DNA from: Methanobacteriota archaeon
GTDB taxonomy: Archaea > Thermoplasmatota > Thermoplasmata > SG8-5
Direction of reading: 5' to 3'
Assembly (NCBI GenBank): GCA_013791785.1
Contig: VMTD01000018.1
Location: forward strand, 1-50,996
Length of the DNA: 50,996 bases
Shown here: piece after piece, positions 25,529 to 34,667 of the stretch
Position numbering within the stretch: the first letter of the stretch is position 1
How the letters are laid out: each line of letters starts with the position of its first letter
Made by a program: the position numbers and the translations under genes
The notes under the pieces: generated by a model
The model's database searches: none
Told to the model about the DNA's origin: nothing
Seen by the model: only the letters and a program-made list of their open reading frames with translations

Positions 25529-28500
25529 TGAACCGCCCCCTTTCTGCCATGCAGGTGAATTAAGAGTGAAAACAGCAATATCACCACGGCCAGAATTGAG
25601 ATGAAAATCCATACATGGTTATCCGATGCCGCTGAACTCTCCGCCGCCGGCGGCAGAACCGTCACAGTCATGGTTCCGTAACCCACTGTTCCAGAGGCGT
25701 CTTCCACAGTCAGGTTCACCGGGTATGCTCCCGGTGTCCAGAATCTGTAGGTGTTGATTGGCCCGTGAAGCACAACCGCGGTTCCGTTGTGGGTGAAGGA
25801 CCAGGTGTAATTCATGATTCCGGAACTGTCCCATGAACCGGAGCCGTCCAGCACAACCGCGTCGCCCTGGCGGGTGATCATATTGGAACCCGGCACGGCG
25901 ACCGGAGCCACCACATCATGAACCGTGATTGTCTGTGTGTCAGCACCCCAGTTTCCTGCCGCATCCGAGGCGTTCAGTGTGACGATGTAGGTGCCCGGCA
26001 CCGTGAATACCCATGAAGGCGATACACCCAGAAGCATGGCGTCATTCACGCCGTCATTGAACGACCATTGCCACTTCACGACACCTACATTATCCGTGCT
26101 GGCGGAACCGTCAAAAGTCATGACGGCTAGCTCGTCCACGGCCCGGTCCGGGCCCGCATCCGCCACCGGTTTAATTATTTCGAGAACGGTGAGGAGTATC
26201 GTATCCGTGTTCCAGTGTCCGGCCGCATCCGTGACGTTCAGGGTTATCGGGTACACGCCCTCCACTGAGAAGAGGTGCGATTGTGTAATCCCGCCCCAGA
26301 GGGTGACCGGCCCCTGACCGTCATTGAACATCCAGGTGTGATTCACTATGCCCACATTGTCCGTGCTGGCGGAACCGTTGAAAAATGTCAAGGTATTTTT
26401 GTAAATTTTCTGATTCTCGCCGGCACGGGCCTTCGGTGCGGTTATGTCATTGACTGTCAGGAGTATGTAATCCGTATCCGTGTTTCCGGCCGCATCCGAC
26501 ACGTTCAGGGTGACGTTGTAAGAGCCCGGTCTTGTGAAATTGAAGGCCGGCGCCGCACCGTAAAGAACTATCTGGCCGGTGCCATAGACGAATGACCATG
26601 TGTAATTCACTATGTCGACATTGTCCGAACTGGCAGAGCCGTTGAAAGTGAAAATAATGTCTTCGTCGAACACCCAATCGGAGCCGGCAACTGCCACGGG
26701 CCCGGTTATGTCCAAGACGGAGAGAATCAATTGATCCGTACCTCTGTTGCCGGTGCTGTCTGAGACTGTCAGCGATACTGCGTAATTTCCGGGAATTGCG
26801 AAGTAGTGTTTCGGACGTTCACCGTACATCGTCACGTTTCCCATACCATCGTTGAAAGTCCAGGTGTAATTCACTATGCCGTGGTTGTCGGTGCTGCCCC
26901 CGCCATCGAATGTGATGTTGGAATCCTCGTTCATCCATCGGTCCGGTCCCGCGACTGCCATGGGGTCCGCCAGGTCCATTTTTGTTATGAAAGCATCTGT
27001 CTGACCGTTGAAGGTTCCATCCATGGCACCGGAAACGGTGGAGAAGTCCAGGGATGATGTTTCACCGGCCACAAAGGTGTAGCCGTTTGCATCGATGGCC
27101 AGGGCGGTGGCGGTGTCTGAACTGCTGCCGCCCAGATATGTGGAATAGGAAAGATTGTGCCCCTGCGCCGACAACTTGGCAACGAAGGCGTCGGTGTTGC
27201 CGTTATATGCGGTGTCGAATGCCCCGGGCGTTGTTGGAAAGTCTCCTGACATGGTGAATCCGGTAACGTGGGCGCTACCCAGCCGGTCCAGTGCGATGCT
27301 GTATCCGTATTCATTACCAGCACCCCCGATAAAGGTGGAATAAATCAGGGAACCACCGTAGCGGTCCAGCGATGTGACGAAAACATCCGCCCAACCGTTC
27401 TGGGAATTGTCATAGGCACCATGGGTCGTGGGAAAATCGAGGGAGTTGGTGTAGCCAGTGACATAGGCATTGCCCCACTCATTCACCGCAATGCTGTGCC
27501 CGACCTCACTGCTGCTGCCACCAAGATAGGTGGAATAAGCCAGGGAACGGCCGGTGGGCGCCAGTTTGGTCACGAATGCATCCAGGCTACCGCCGTAGAA
27601 TCGGTCGACGGCCCCCGAGGTTGTGGGATAGTTGGCCGAACGCGTGTAACCGGTTATGTAGGCATAGCCCCACCTGTCGATGGCGATGCCGTTGCTGATT
27701 TCGTAATCGTCGGTGCCAAACGCTGTAGAATAAACCAACGAACTGCCGGATTGGCTAAACTTGGTCACAAAGATGTCGGAAAGCCCGTTACCCCAGGTAA
27801 ACGCGCCCGGCGTCGTGGGAAAACTGAAGGTTCCAGCACGTGTTTCAGAGCGCGACTCCGGGGGACCGGGTGGAGGCGTTGGCGAAGTCACCCCTGTCAC
27901 ATACACATATCCGCTTTCATCCACGGTTATATCGTTGCCGATATCGACCCTGTCTCCTCCGAGGAAGGTGGAGTAAACCAGGGTGTTGCCCATAGAACCT
28001 ATCTTGGTCACGAACGAATCATAGGTATCACCGTTGTATGTTCTATCTAATGCATCGGGAGTGGTGGGAAAACCGATGGAACTTGTATAGCCTGTTATGT
28101 AGGCATTGCCCTGCCCATCCACGGTTATGGCATTCCCGCAATCCTCGCTCACATCGCCCAGGAAAGTCGAATACACCAACGAATCTCCGGACTGGCTCAT
28201 CTTTGTGACAAATATATCATGAACATCGGCAGCATAATCAGTCTCGTACGCGCCCAGGGTAGTGGGGAAGCCAACCGAATTCGTGTGGCCCACCACGAAG
28301 ACATTACCCCCCCCATCCACGGCAATGTCATTGCCATAATCGGAACCTGCACCACCCAGATACGTAGAATATATCAGCGGGTCGATGATCATGGCCCGGG
28401 ACATGTCCCTGTCGCATATGCTGAAAGAATATGTGGCGGCATCAATCAATACGAAGCCCGCCCGGACCTTTTCTTCGGGTGCGTCGGCATAGAACACATC

Positions 28501-29205
28501 CAGACCGGAATCCGTGACAATATCGCCGGCCCCCAGGCCGATATTTAGTTCGCCGTCGCCGGTCACCGAGAGGGTTTCGTGGCCACCCACTCTCAGCTTT
28601 ATCTGGCTGTGGTCCGCGCCCGGTGCAACAAGAAAATCATACTTGATGCCGCCGCCCTTCATGCTGTAAACCAAGTCGATTCCGTCCCAGAGGTTCTCAT
28701 AGACCACACCGTGGTAATTGGATATTCCCGTACGCCAGTTAATTGGATCATTCCCCAGGAAATAATTGGATTCCCAGGAAGCGGGATTGATGCCCCTGGG
28801 TGCCACATCGTTGGATTTCACGAAAGAGAGACCGAGAACGTTACCGGACAATCGCCCGGCCGGGGTACTGTTCCCGGTTTCCATTGGCCCGTTCCTGGTA
28901 CCGGCCCCGATTGCGGGTTCCATGGTGTAGAGAAGCACGGAATCCTTCGTGAATGCGATGTTGCCGGAAGCCGCATAGAAAAGTATGCCGTCGCTGACCT
29001 GGCCAGCGTTCTCGATGAACACCGAGTCCATGAGTCCGGATGCGGGTTGTCCTGAGGCCGCTGACGAATCGGCCCATGGCAAAGGTTCCGAATGGTCGGT
29101 GGGCCCTCCGATTAGGGATGCCAGCGATAGCAAAAGCAGCAAAGTGCAGAACCAGGCAGAAATTGTTTGTCTCCTGGCGGACCGGATATTTTCCAGCGCG
29201 TTCAT
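25525..29205 (-). CDS. SBBP-repeat and PKD-domain surface protein (1226 aa)
   Basis: First gene of the three-gene surface operon. It has a signal helix (residues about 14-33), the conserved N-terminal region shared with the next gene, seven SBBP propeller repeats, five PKD domains ending near residue 1180, a membrane helix (WIFISILAVVILLFSLLI) and a short basic tail. The third SBBP repeat carries a Pro-rich insertion (PTPPPGPPES). A TATA box centred about 27 bases upstream of ATG 29205 indicates a leaderless or nearly leaderless transcript. SBBP and PKD domains occur in archaeal surface-layer and adhesion proteins; no enzymatic motif is seen. Confidence 0.88.
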   Translation of the reverse strand: MNALENIRSARRQTISAWFCTLLLLLSLASLIGGPTDHSEPLPWADSSAASGQPASGLMDSVFIENAGQVSDGILFYAASGNIAFTKDSVLLYTMEPAIGAGTRNGPMETGNSTPAGRLSGNVLGLSFVKSNDVAPRGINPASWESNYFLGNDPINWRTGISNYHGVVYENLWDGIDLVYSMKGGGIKYDFLVAPGADHSQIKLRVGGHETLSVTGDGELNIGLGAGDIVTDSGLDVFYADAPEEKVRAGFVLIDAATYSFSICDRDMSRAMIIDPLIYSTYLGGAGSDYGNDIAVDGGGNVFVVGHTNSVGFPTTLGAYETDYAADVHDIFVTKMSQSGDSLVYSTFLGDVSEDCGNAITVDGQGNAYITGYTSSIGFPTTPDALDRTYNGDTYDSFVTKIGSMGNTLVYSTFLGGDRVDIGNDITVDESGYVYVTGVTSPTPPPGPPESRSETRAGTFSFPTTPGAFTWGNGLSDIFVTKFSQSGSSLVYSTAFGTDDYEISNGIAIDRWGYAYITGYTRSANYPTTSGAVDRFYGGSLDAFVTKLAPTGRSLAYSTYLGGSSSEVGHSIAVNEWGNAYVTGYTNSLDFPTTHGAYDNSQNGWADVFVTSLDRYGGSLIYSTFIGGAGNEYGYSIALDRLGSAHVTGFTMSGDFPTTPGAFDTAYNGNTDAFVAKLSAQGHNLSYSTYLGGSSSDTATALAIDANGYTFVAGETSSLDFSTVSGAMDGTFNGQTDAFITKMDLADPMAVAGPDRWMNEDSNITFDGGGSTDNHGIVNYTWTFNDGMGNVTMYGERPKHYFAIPGNYAVSLTVSDSTGNRGTDQLILSVLDITGPVAVAGSDWVFDEDIIFTFNGSASSDNVDIVNYTWSFVYGTGQIVLYGAAPAFNFTRPGSYNVTLNVSDAAGNTDTDYILLTVNDITAPKARAGENQKIYKNTLTFFNGSASTDNVGIVNHTWMFNDGQGPVTLWGGITQSHLFSVEGVYPITLNVTDAAGHWNTDTILLTVLEIIKPVADAGPDRAVDELAVMTFDGSASTDNVGVVKWQWSFNDGVNDAMLLGVSPSWVFTVPGTYIVTLNASDAAGNWGADTQTITVHDVVAPVAVPGSNMITRQGDAVVLDGSGSWDSSGIMNYTWSFTHNGTAVVLHGPINTYRFWTPGAYPVNLTVEDASGTVGYGTMTVTVLPPAAESSAASDNHVWIFISILAVVILLFSLLIHLHGRKGAVQ

Positions 29206-29225
29206 TTCCTGAGTTTAAACTTCCT

Positions 29226-29240
29226 TTATGTATATATGGC
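29226..29240 (-). promoter_or_regulatory. TATA box of the SBBP/PKD operon
   Basis: On the minus strand CATATATACATA is centred near 29232, about 27 bases from the A of ATG 29205. That is the spacing expected for a leaderless archaeal message. No ribosome site precedes the start, in contrast to the internal genes of the same operon. Confidence 0.6.
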
Positions 29241-29248
29241 TTGCCTCT

Positions 29249-29324
29249 GTAAACTACCAGCCCCTAAAGGAACTGGCGTTAACGCCCACATTCGCAAATA
29301 TGTGATTCGGGGCTGGAAGTTTAC
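29249..29324. repeat. 76-bp inverted-repeat element with branched-fold potential
   Basis: Arms of 16 bp (29249-29264 and 29309-29324; GTAAACT, then CCAGCCCC) match at 15 of 16 positions. Inside lie a perfect 12-bp palindrome GGCGTTAACGCC (29275-29286) and a CACAT/ATGTG hairpin (29287-29304), so one strand can fold into a three-way junction. No flanking target duplication is visible. It lies just upstream of the TATA box of the leftward operon. Confidence 0.55.
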
Positions 29325-29332
29325 CATAATAA

Positions 29333-29400
29333 GTTGCATGCCTAATCCATTGAAGTAGACACCTTCGATTTATTTTGATTGTATTAGTACGGCATGCAAC
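29333..29400. repeat. 68-bp inverted repeat
   Basis: Perfect 10-bp arms GTTGCATGCC (29333-29342) and GGCATGCAAC (29391-29400), followed inward by TAAT/ATTA complementarity with a small bulge. It is only eight bases from the preceding inverted repeat, so the two form a back-to-back pair. Possible roles are a transcription boundary or a protein-binding site. From 29401 to 29537 only an AT-rich promoter stretch is seen. Confidence 0.45.
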
Positions 29401-29537
29401 GGCCTTTCCCGTTTATTGCATATGCCGATTCATCTCCGGCTTGAAAGCCAGAGTTTTCTCGACATGTTTACAATAAAGATAGGTCGCGCGTGCACACAAA
29501 AGGCGGCCGAGCGCGGGGGTTTTTATACAAACTGCCC

Positions 29538-30602
29538 ATGCCTAAAGCCGTGGACAAAACCCGGTGGCGCCCCGTTCCGGCATTCGGCATTCTATATGCC
29601 ATTGTCACCCTGACAAATTTCTACATATTTGACAGGATTACAGGTCTTCTTGGCTGGGGCGATGTCCGTATCTCGGTAATATATGCGTTTACTCTCTCGA
29701 CACTGCTGCTGGTGGGATTCCTGGCACGTACATCCTCCGGTCGCGGAACCAGGGGATTGTTCGTGACCGTTACCACGGCCTACGGGCTGGAGTTTGCAAC
29801 CATCTCCGGCCTCATCATTTTCGAGATTGCGAACCTGTTCCTGAGCCTGAACCCGCGGAATTGCGGCATTGCACTTCTGCTTTACACCGCAGTACTGGCC
29901 GCCATATCGATTGTCAACGCCCAGTTGCTCGGTGTGAAAAATATTAAATTACCATTCGTGAAGAAGCTCAGAATCGTTCAGCTATCCGATGTCCACATAG
30001 GCGCGGTCCACGGGCGCCGATACCTGAAGAGGGTTATCGACACAGTCAACACATTAAAACCGGATCTGGTCCTCATCACCGGAGATATACTCTCCGGAGC
30101 TGTCCCGCCGGGAAGCAGCAAGCTGGAGCATTTCGGCAGGCTGGAGTCGCGAACGTTCCTGGCACCCGGCAACCACGAGTTCTACGAGGGAATGGAGGAA
30201 GTGAGGGCCGCGCTTCCGAAAAATGTCGAGATGCTCAGAGACGAGGAGGTGAGCATGAACGGATATTCTATTTTCGGCCTGGATTATATCCGGGAACAGG
30301 GAATGAGCGGCACCAGGAAAATCGACAGGAAATTTCACAATCCGGTCATAGCCCTGGCCCATGTCCCGCAGTTCCTGGACCTGCCGGACGGCAGCATCAT
30401 CCTCTCGGGGCATTATCATGCCGGCCAGATATTCCCAATAAATTTCATCGGGCGGCTTTTTGTAAAATATTTCAAGGGAATTTACAGGAACGGCGGCATT
30501 ACACTTTACGTATCGCCGGGCACTGCTACCTGGGGGCCTGCAATGAGGTTCGGGTCCAGGAACGAAATCACAGTCCTGGATTTGGTTCCCGAAATGAGAT
30601 AA
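29538..30602 (+). CDS. Membrane-associated metallophosphoesterase
   Basis: A 354-aa protein. The N-terminal part has about four hydrophobic helices (residues ~10-135). The calcineurin-like phosphoesterase domain follows, with all metal-binding motifs in order: LSDVHIG, ITGDIL, APGNHEFY, ALAHVP and SGHYHAGQ. It resembles the YkuE/YaeI group, which includes lipid-linked phosphoesterases such as UDP-diacylglucosamine pyrophosphatase-like enzymes; the substrate here is unknown. The start is uncertain. ATG 29538 is taken, but the TATA box (TTTTTATAC, about 29519-29527) sits so close that a leaderless GTG at 29550 is a good alternative. It stands alone. Confidence 0.85.
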   Translation: MPKAVDKTRWRPVPAFGILYAIVTLTNFYIFDRITGLLGWGDVRISVIYAFTLSTLLLVGFLARTSSGRGTRGLFVTVTTAYGLEFATISGLIIFEIANLFLSLNPRNCGIALLLYTAVLAAISIVNAQLLGVKNIKLPFVKKLRIVQLSDVHIGAVHGRRYLKRVIDTVNTLKPDLVLITGDILSGAVPPGSSKLEHFGRLESRTFLAPGNHEFYEGMEEVRAALPKNVEMLRDEEVSMNGYSIFGLDYIREQGMSGTRKIDRKFHNPVIALAHVPQFLDLPDGSIILSGHYHAGQIFPINFIGRLFVKYFKGIYRNGGITLYVSPGTATWGPAMRFGSRNEITVLDLVPEMR

Positions 30603-30641
30603 TGGTGCTGGAACTGGGGTAGATGTGCCACCGGCTGTGTG

Positions 30642-31136
30642 TTATTCAATATCAGAAAATTTCAACGTTACCAGACCGAGTATCATGTTCATTATTACCA
30701 GAATGAGATAGACTACAAGACCGTATGTCAGGAAAAAATAAGTGCGAGATGGTAGCGGGATTAGCGAATCTATCTCAAAACGCCAAATGAGCATCGGAAT
30801 CGCCGAAAACAGAATTAAGGCCATGGAACCGAGTAGGCGATTTTTATTGTTAAAGAACATGAGCGCTACGGAAAAAATAAGTAAAATAGGTGTGAAAATG
30901 AGATATGGCATTTGGATAAAAATATCAATATCCTTGATTGGGGTACAACCGACCATATAATCATAACCGCTCTTGGTGATGCCTGTATCTGTGTGGAAGT
31001 ACCCCAATTGGTCCAAACCACCCGGCACCTCCTGACTATATGTCCACGGCATGAGGAATGTCAGTATGGTCAATGAACAGAATAGTATTCTGAAAATCGT
31101 TATAAATTTGAAATCTATTGTTTTTTCAATCACCAT
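30642..31136 (-). CDS. Small four-helix membrane protein, unknown function
   Basis: A 164-aa hydrophobic protein with four predicted membrane helices at about residues 12-30, 75-95, 103-118 and 130-157, and a 45-residue extracytoplasmic loop after the first. I recognise no family. It is convergent to the phosphoesterase gene and precedes the coiled-coil gene's 3' end by 72 bp. Its base composition is more AT-rich than its neighbours. No ribosome site is obvious; the TATA-like ATTAATATT region upstream (about 31165-31175) would suit a short leader. Confidence 0.6.
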   Translation of the reverse strand: MVIEKTIDFKFITIFRILFCSLTILTFLMPWTYSQEVPGGLDQLGYFHTDTGITKSGYDYMVGCTPIKDIDIFIQMPYLIFTPILLIFSVALMFFNNKNRLLGSMALILFSAIPMLIWRFEIDSLIPLPSRTYFFLTYGLVVYLILVIMNMILGLVTLKFSDIE

Positions 31137-31208
31137 TCTCTCGCCTAGGGCTTAATGTGAATGACGAATATTAATACTTTCGTTTTATTGAGCGAGAGAT
31201 GTCGGTGA

Positions 31209-33626
31209 TTATAAGTCCTTCAGCCGTTCCTTCAGCTTCGAAACCTCGTCCTGGCGCTTTCTCCATTTCTCTTCCTTGTCGGAGAGCGCGGCCTCGCGCT
31301 CATCCAGTTCATTGACGCGGGTCTGGAACTCCACCAATATTTCCTCGCGCATCTCCTCGGCCTTCTTCTCGAGCTTCCACTCGTATGCCTTGAGCTTCTC
31401 CTCCTTGGCCAGGAGCATCTTCTCATGGTCGCGCAGATTTTTATCTTCCTTGTCCAGGTCCTCGCGGGATTTCATGACATTAGCCATCTCGGACTTGACG
31501 GTCTGCAATTCCTGGTGAACTTCCTTTTCATGGGCCTTCAGGGCGTTGCGCTGCTCTGCCACCTTCTCGGCATTGGCATGGATGGCCTGTTCGCGCTTTT
31601 CCTGGTCCTTATCCCGTTTGGCGGAATCGCGTTCGAAAATTTTCTGCTTGTCGGCAAGCTCCTTCTCGGCCTTGTCCGTTTCTGACTGTTTCTCATGGAG
31701 CGTTTCGTCACGCTCTTCCATGTCCTTCTCACGCTTGTCCAGTTCCAGTTTCAGGGCATCAAGGACGGAACGGTGCCTGTCAAGTTCCGTTTTATGGTCC
31801 TTGAGTTCCGATTCCCTGTGATTAAGCTTCTCTTCTTCCTTCTGGAGCTTCTTCCGTTCGGCATCCTGTTCCTTCTCATGGGCGGATTTCTCCTTCTCCA
31901 GATGCTGCTTTTCCTTCGCCACGGCCTTCTTGCCCTCATTGAGCCCGGATTCCTGTTTCTCGAGGGCGGATTCCCTGTCCTCAAGCTCCTTGCCGCGCAG
32001 GGCGATAGCCTCCAACTTCTTTTCCGCCTCCGCGGTCAGTTCCTCCAGTTCCTTGAACCTCTCTTCTAGCTTTTCCTGTTCCCGCTTGATGGCGCGCTTC
32101 TCCCTGGCCATCTCGGTTCCTGCGCCCTTGACGTCCTTTTCCATGGCCTCCAGCTTCTCCATGTCGGCCTTGAGACGCTCTTCATCCACAACAATGTCGC
32201 GCTCCTTCTTCTCCAGCTCCCTGGTGATGTTGCGCAGGGATTTCTTCTCGTCCTTCAGGGCGGTTTCCATGCTGGCCAGTTGCTGATTCATCTTGTCCAG
32301 TATCTTCTTGTCGGCATCGAATTCTGATCGTTCGTGAGCGAGATTCTTCATCTCCTCGGAAAGAACCTCGCGCTGCTCGGCGATTCCGCCTGAATCCGCG
32401 TCAAGGGTTTCGGCCTGCCTGGCAAGCTCCTTTTCCCGATCGGCGAGTTTAACGGTCTGAACGTCCAGGTTCCTGGAAAGTTCTTCAAGGCGCTTCCTCT
32501 CGTGGGCGGCGCTCTTCATCTCCGAGTTCAGCTTGGTCTCCAGCCCTTCCAGGTGCTTTTCCTGCCTTGAAATGAAATCCCTCGATTCCTGCAGTTCCCT
32601 GGCAGTCTGGGTCATAACGTTCTCGCGCTGCTCCAGGTCCCGCTCGGCCTTTTGCAATCTGTCCTCGGTCTTGAGAAGAAGCGTTTCCTTTCTCACGTAA
32701 TCATCGATTTTAGCCTCCAGGTCCGCCCTGGCTGTGTTCTGGCGCGTGGTTTCTTCCGAGATGTCGCCCCACAGGGATTCGAGCTCCGCCCTCTCACGGA
32801 CGAGACGTTTATCCTTCTGCTCGGTCTCCGCTTCCCTGGAGCGTATGACCTCCTCCTCCTTGGCCAGGACCAGTTCCTTCTTCCGCAGGCTGCGTTCCTT
32901 CTCGTCCAGAATGCGGGCGCGGTTTTCCAGTTCTTCCCTTAGAGCCTGGAGTTTCATGTCCTCCACCTTGCGGTCCGCCATGGCGATGACGTCCTCCTCG
33001 GTGAGACCTTTCTTCTCGGAAGTAAGATGCCTCAGCAGGGCAACGCTGCCGCTCCGGAGCGTGTCCAGTTCGGACTTCATGCGGTCAATGTCATCGTAAC
33101 GGGATGATGCTTCTCTTCTGGCTGTCTCGAGTTCCGAGTCCCTGGCCGAAAGATCGTCATCCGCCTTTCTCAGAACCTGGGACCTCATCCGCTTCTCGCC
33201 GGCTTCCTGCCTGGCCATCGCAATGCGGGACTTCTCTTCCTCCCTGACAACGCGCATCACTGTGCCAAGGTCCACGCTATCCAGAATGCCGTCCGAGAAA
33301 GATTCAACAATGTGATTGATAGATATGGATGATGATTTGTAAGAATATGAACGAACCTCCAGTATGCAATCCGGATTCACCGAGTCCCTAGCTATCTCGT
33401 AAATAGCGGATTCGCCGTACAGCGGTTCGGTGGATTCATACAATGCCAGGCAGGGGACGCCTTTCCTGGTGACCATGTGGCCCAGAGAGGCATTTCCGTC
33501 CCTCGTGAAACTGGTCTTGACCATACCGTCAAGCTTGTCCTGGTTAAGTGTCCCGAGAGCGTTCTCCAGTGCGCCCTCTCCACCGAAAAGTGTGCTCAAT
33601 ATTCGTCCGCTAGGCAGGTTGACCAT
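31209..33626 (-). CDS. Long coiled-coil protein with DUF2226-like head domain
   Basis: An 805-aa cytoplasmic protein. Residues 1-125 form a compact alpha/beta domain (LPSGRILSTLFGGEG, then a VTRKGVPCLALYES strand) resembling the N-terminal domain of archaeal DUF2226-type proteins. Residues about 130-800 are almost entirely charged heptad coiled coil with many KELE/REK runs, long enough for a rod of roughly 100 nm. Such proteins serve as scaffolds or SMC-like spacers; there are no ATPase motifs. A TATA box near 33660-33670 gives a very short leader. Its first 57 codons and promoter recur as a remnant at 34803-34973. It is the left member of a duplicated gene block. Confidence 0.78.
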   Translation of the reverse strand: MVNLPSGRILSTLFGGEGALENALGTLNQDKLDGMVKTSFTRDGNASLGHMVTRKGVPCLALYESTEPLYGESAIYEIARDSVNPDCILEVRSYSYKSSSISINHIVESFSDGILDSVDLGTVMRVVREEEKSRIAMARQEAGEKRMRSQVLRKADDDLSARDSELETARREASSRYDDIDRMKSELDTLRSGSVALLRHLTSEKKGLTEEDVIAMADRKVEDMKLQALREELENRARILDEKERSLRKKELVLAKEEEVIRSREAETEQKDKRLVRERAELESLWGDISEETTRQNTARADLEAKIDDYVRKETLLLKTEDRLQKAERDLEQRENVMTQTARELQESRDFISRQEKHLEGLETKLNSEMKSAAHERKRLEELSRNLDVQTVKLADREKELARQAETLDADSGGIAEQREVLSEEMKNLAHERSEFDADKKILDKMNQQLASMETALKDEKKSLRNITRELEKKERDIVVDEERLKADMEKLEAMEKDVKGAGTEMAREKRAIKREQEKLEERFKELEELTAEAEKKLEAIALRGKELEDRESALEKQESGLNEGKKAVAKEKQHLEKEKSAHEKEQDAERKKLQKEEEKLNHRESELKDHKTELDRHRSVLDALKLELDKREKDMEERDETLHEKQSETDKAEKELADKQKIFERDSAKRDKDQEKREQAIHANAEKVAEQRNALKAHEKEVHQELQTVKSEMANVMKSREDLDKEDKNLRDHEKMLLAKEEKLKAYEWKLEKKAEEMREEILVEFQTRVNELDEREAALSDKEEKWRKRQDEVSKLKERLKDL

Positions 33627-33723
33627 GTTTTATCGCCAAACCTTGATGGACCTATACATTATATACGTTTTCAGAGAGGCAGGCTTCACTTTAGATTTGC
33701 GTGGTGTGGGTTCGGTCTTCTGA

Positions 33724-33805
33724 AATTTTAGATTTTAGATCTTAGATTTTAGATATTTGCTAGCAGAATGTCGTCCGTCGTAAATCTACAATCTACAATC
33801 CCTAA
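33724..33805. repeat. Simple AT repeats in the divergent spacer
   Basis: The spacer between the coiled-coil gene and the DUF4184 gene contains repeated TTTTAGA/CTTAGA units (about 33724-33753) and, 30 bases on, their near-complement ATCTACA repeats (about 33783-33798). The two blocks could pair into a hairpin. They probably arose by slippage. Confidence 0.45.
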
Positions 33806-33865
33806 ATCGAAAATCGTCACTTCCCGTGCAAAGGTTTATGGCGGAAAATGGCTATTCTCAGTCTG

Positions 33866-34411
33866 ATGCCCGTTACACCATTGCATTTGGGATTTGCCTG
33901 GCCCGTATGGTTGCTCAACAGAAAAAAACTCCATTTCATGAGCCTGAGTTTCGGCGCAATGGTCCCGGACCTGGAGGTCATCCCCATGATGATTCTCAAT
34001 GGGGGTGGGGAACGAACCAGGGGTCTGCTGCACTCATTGCTGGGCGCGGTGACGTTCGATATTCTGGTGGTAATGTTCATCGTGTTCTTCATAATACCGC
34101 CCTTGGGAAGGTGGCTTAAAAAGAATTCAAAGGAAAAATGGCACATCTTCGCTGGCGAGGACATCACCCTTGCGCCCACAAATCTCGGGTGGGCCCTTGC
34201 CTCGGCGTTGATTGGCACACTGAGCCACGTGCTCATTGACACTTTCACGCACATCTACAATCCGCTCCTGTGGCCCCACAATGCCTGGTATGATCTCAAC
34301 TGGATGCCGTTTCCTGATGATTTTACCTCTTCCATGCTCTTCTCAATACCTATGGGCATCATAGCGCTGATACTCGCCTTGAAGTACTGGACGCGGCCGT
34401 TCAAACAATAA
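33866..34411 (+). CDS. DUF4184-family membrane protein (intact copy)
   Basis: A 181-aa integral membrane protein beginning MPVTPLHLGFAW, the typical start of this family (MPxTPxH). I therefore use ATG 33866 and not the upstream in-frame ATG 33848. A TTTATG box 28 bases upstream fits a leaderless message. It has conserved histidines in TPLHLG, GLLHSLLG and the SHVLIDTFTH segment, which look like a metal site of the membrane-bound hydrolase type, and about four helices. Function is not established. A second copy with a nonsense codon lies at 45331-45885; both precede a YchF sequence, intact there and truncated here. Confidence 0.8.
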   Translation: MPVTPLHLGFAWPVWLLNRKKLHFMSLSFGAMVPDLEVIPMMILNGGGERTRGLLHSLLGAVTFDILVVMFIVFFIIPPLGRWLKKNSKEKWHIFAGEDITLAPTNLGWALASALIGTLSHVLIDTFTHIYNPLLWPHNAWYDLNWMPFPDDFTSSMLFSIPMGIIALILALKYWTRPFKQ

Positions 34412-34451
34412 CGCTGCGTAAGAGGTCATTGATGTAAAGCATCTTACAACG

Positions 34452-34613
34452 GTAAGTGGTCAGTATCACAAAGTTCTCCTCTTTTATGGTGGATAGTTAT
34501 GACAATAAATTATGGCTTTTTGATTTAACTGAATCGGGAATTGATTACAGCAGTAAGTAGGATAATCAAACTAGCTATTGCTGAATAATAACGTTTGAAA
34601 GCTGACCACTTAC
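34452..34613. mobile_element. 162-bp inverted-repeat element, MITE-like
   Basis: Perfect 12-bp terminal inverted repeats, GTAAGTGGTCAG (34452-34463) and CTGACCACTTAC (34602-34613), are flanked on both sides by AACG (34448-34451 and 34614-34617). The 9-mer CTTACAACG also recurs at both edges (34443-34451, 34609-34617), so the exact target duplication is ambiguous (4 or up to 9 bp). The interior has no transposase or credible gene. It lies between the DUF4184 gene and the YchF remnant of duplication copy 1. Confidence 0.62.
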
Positions 34614-34667
34614 AACGCCGCCAATGTTTTATTATGGGAATGCCTATTAAGGTCGGGAGGCATAAAT

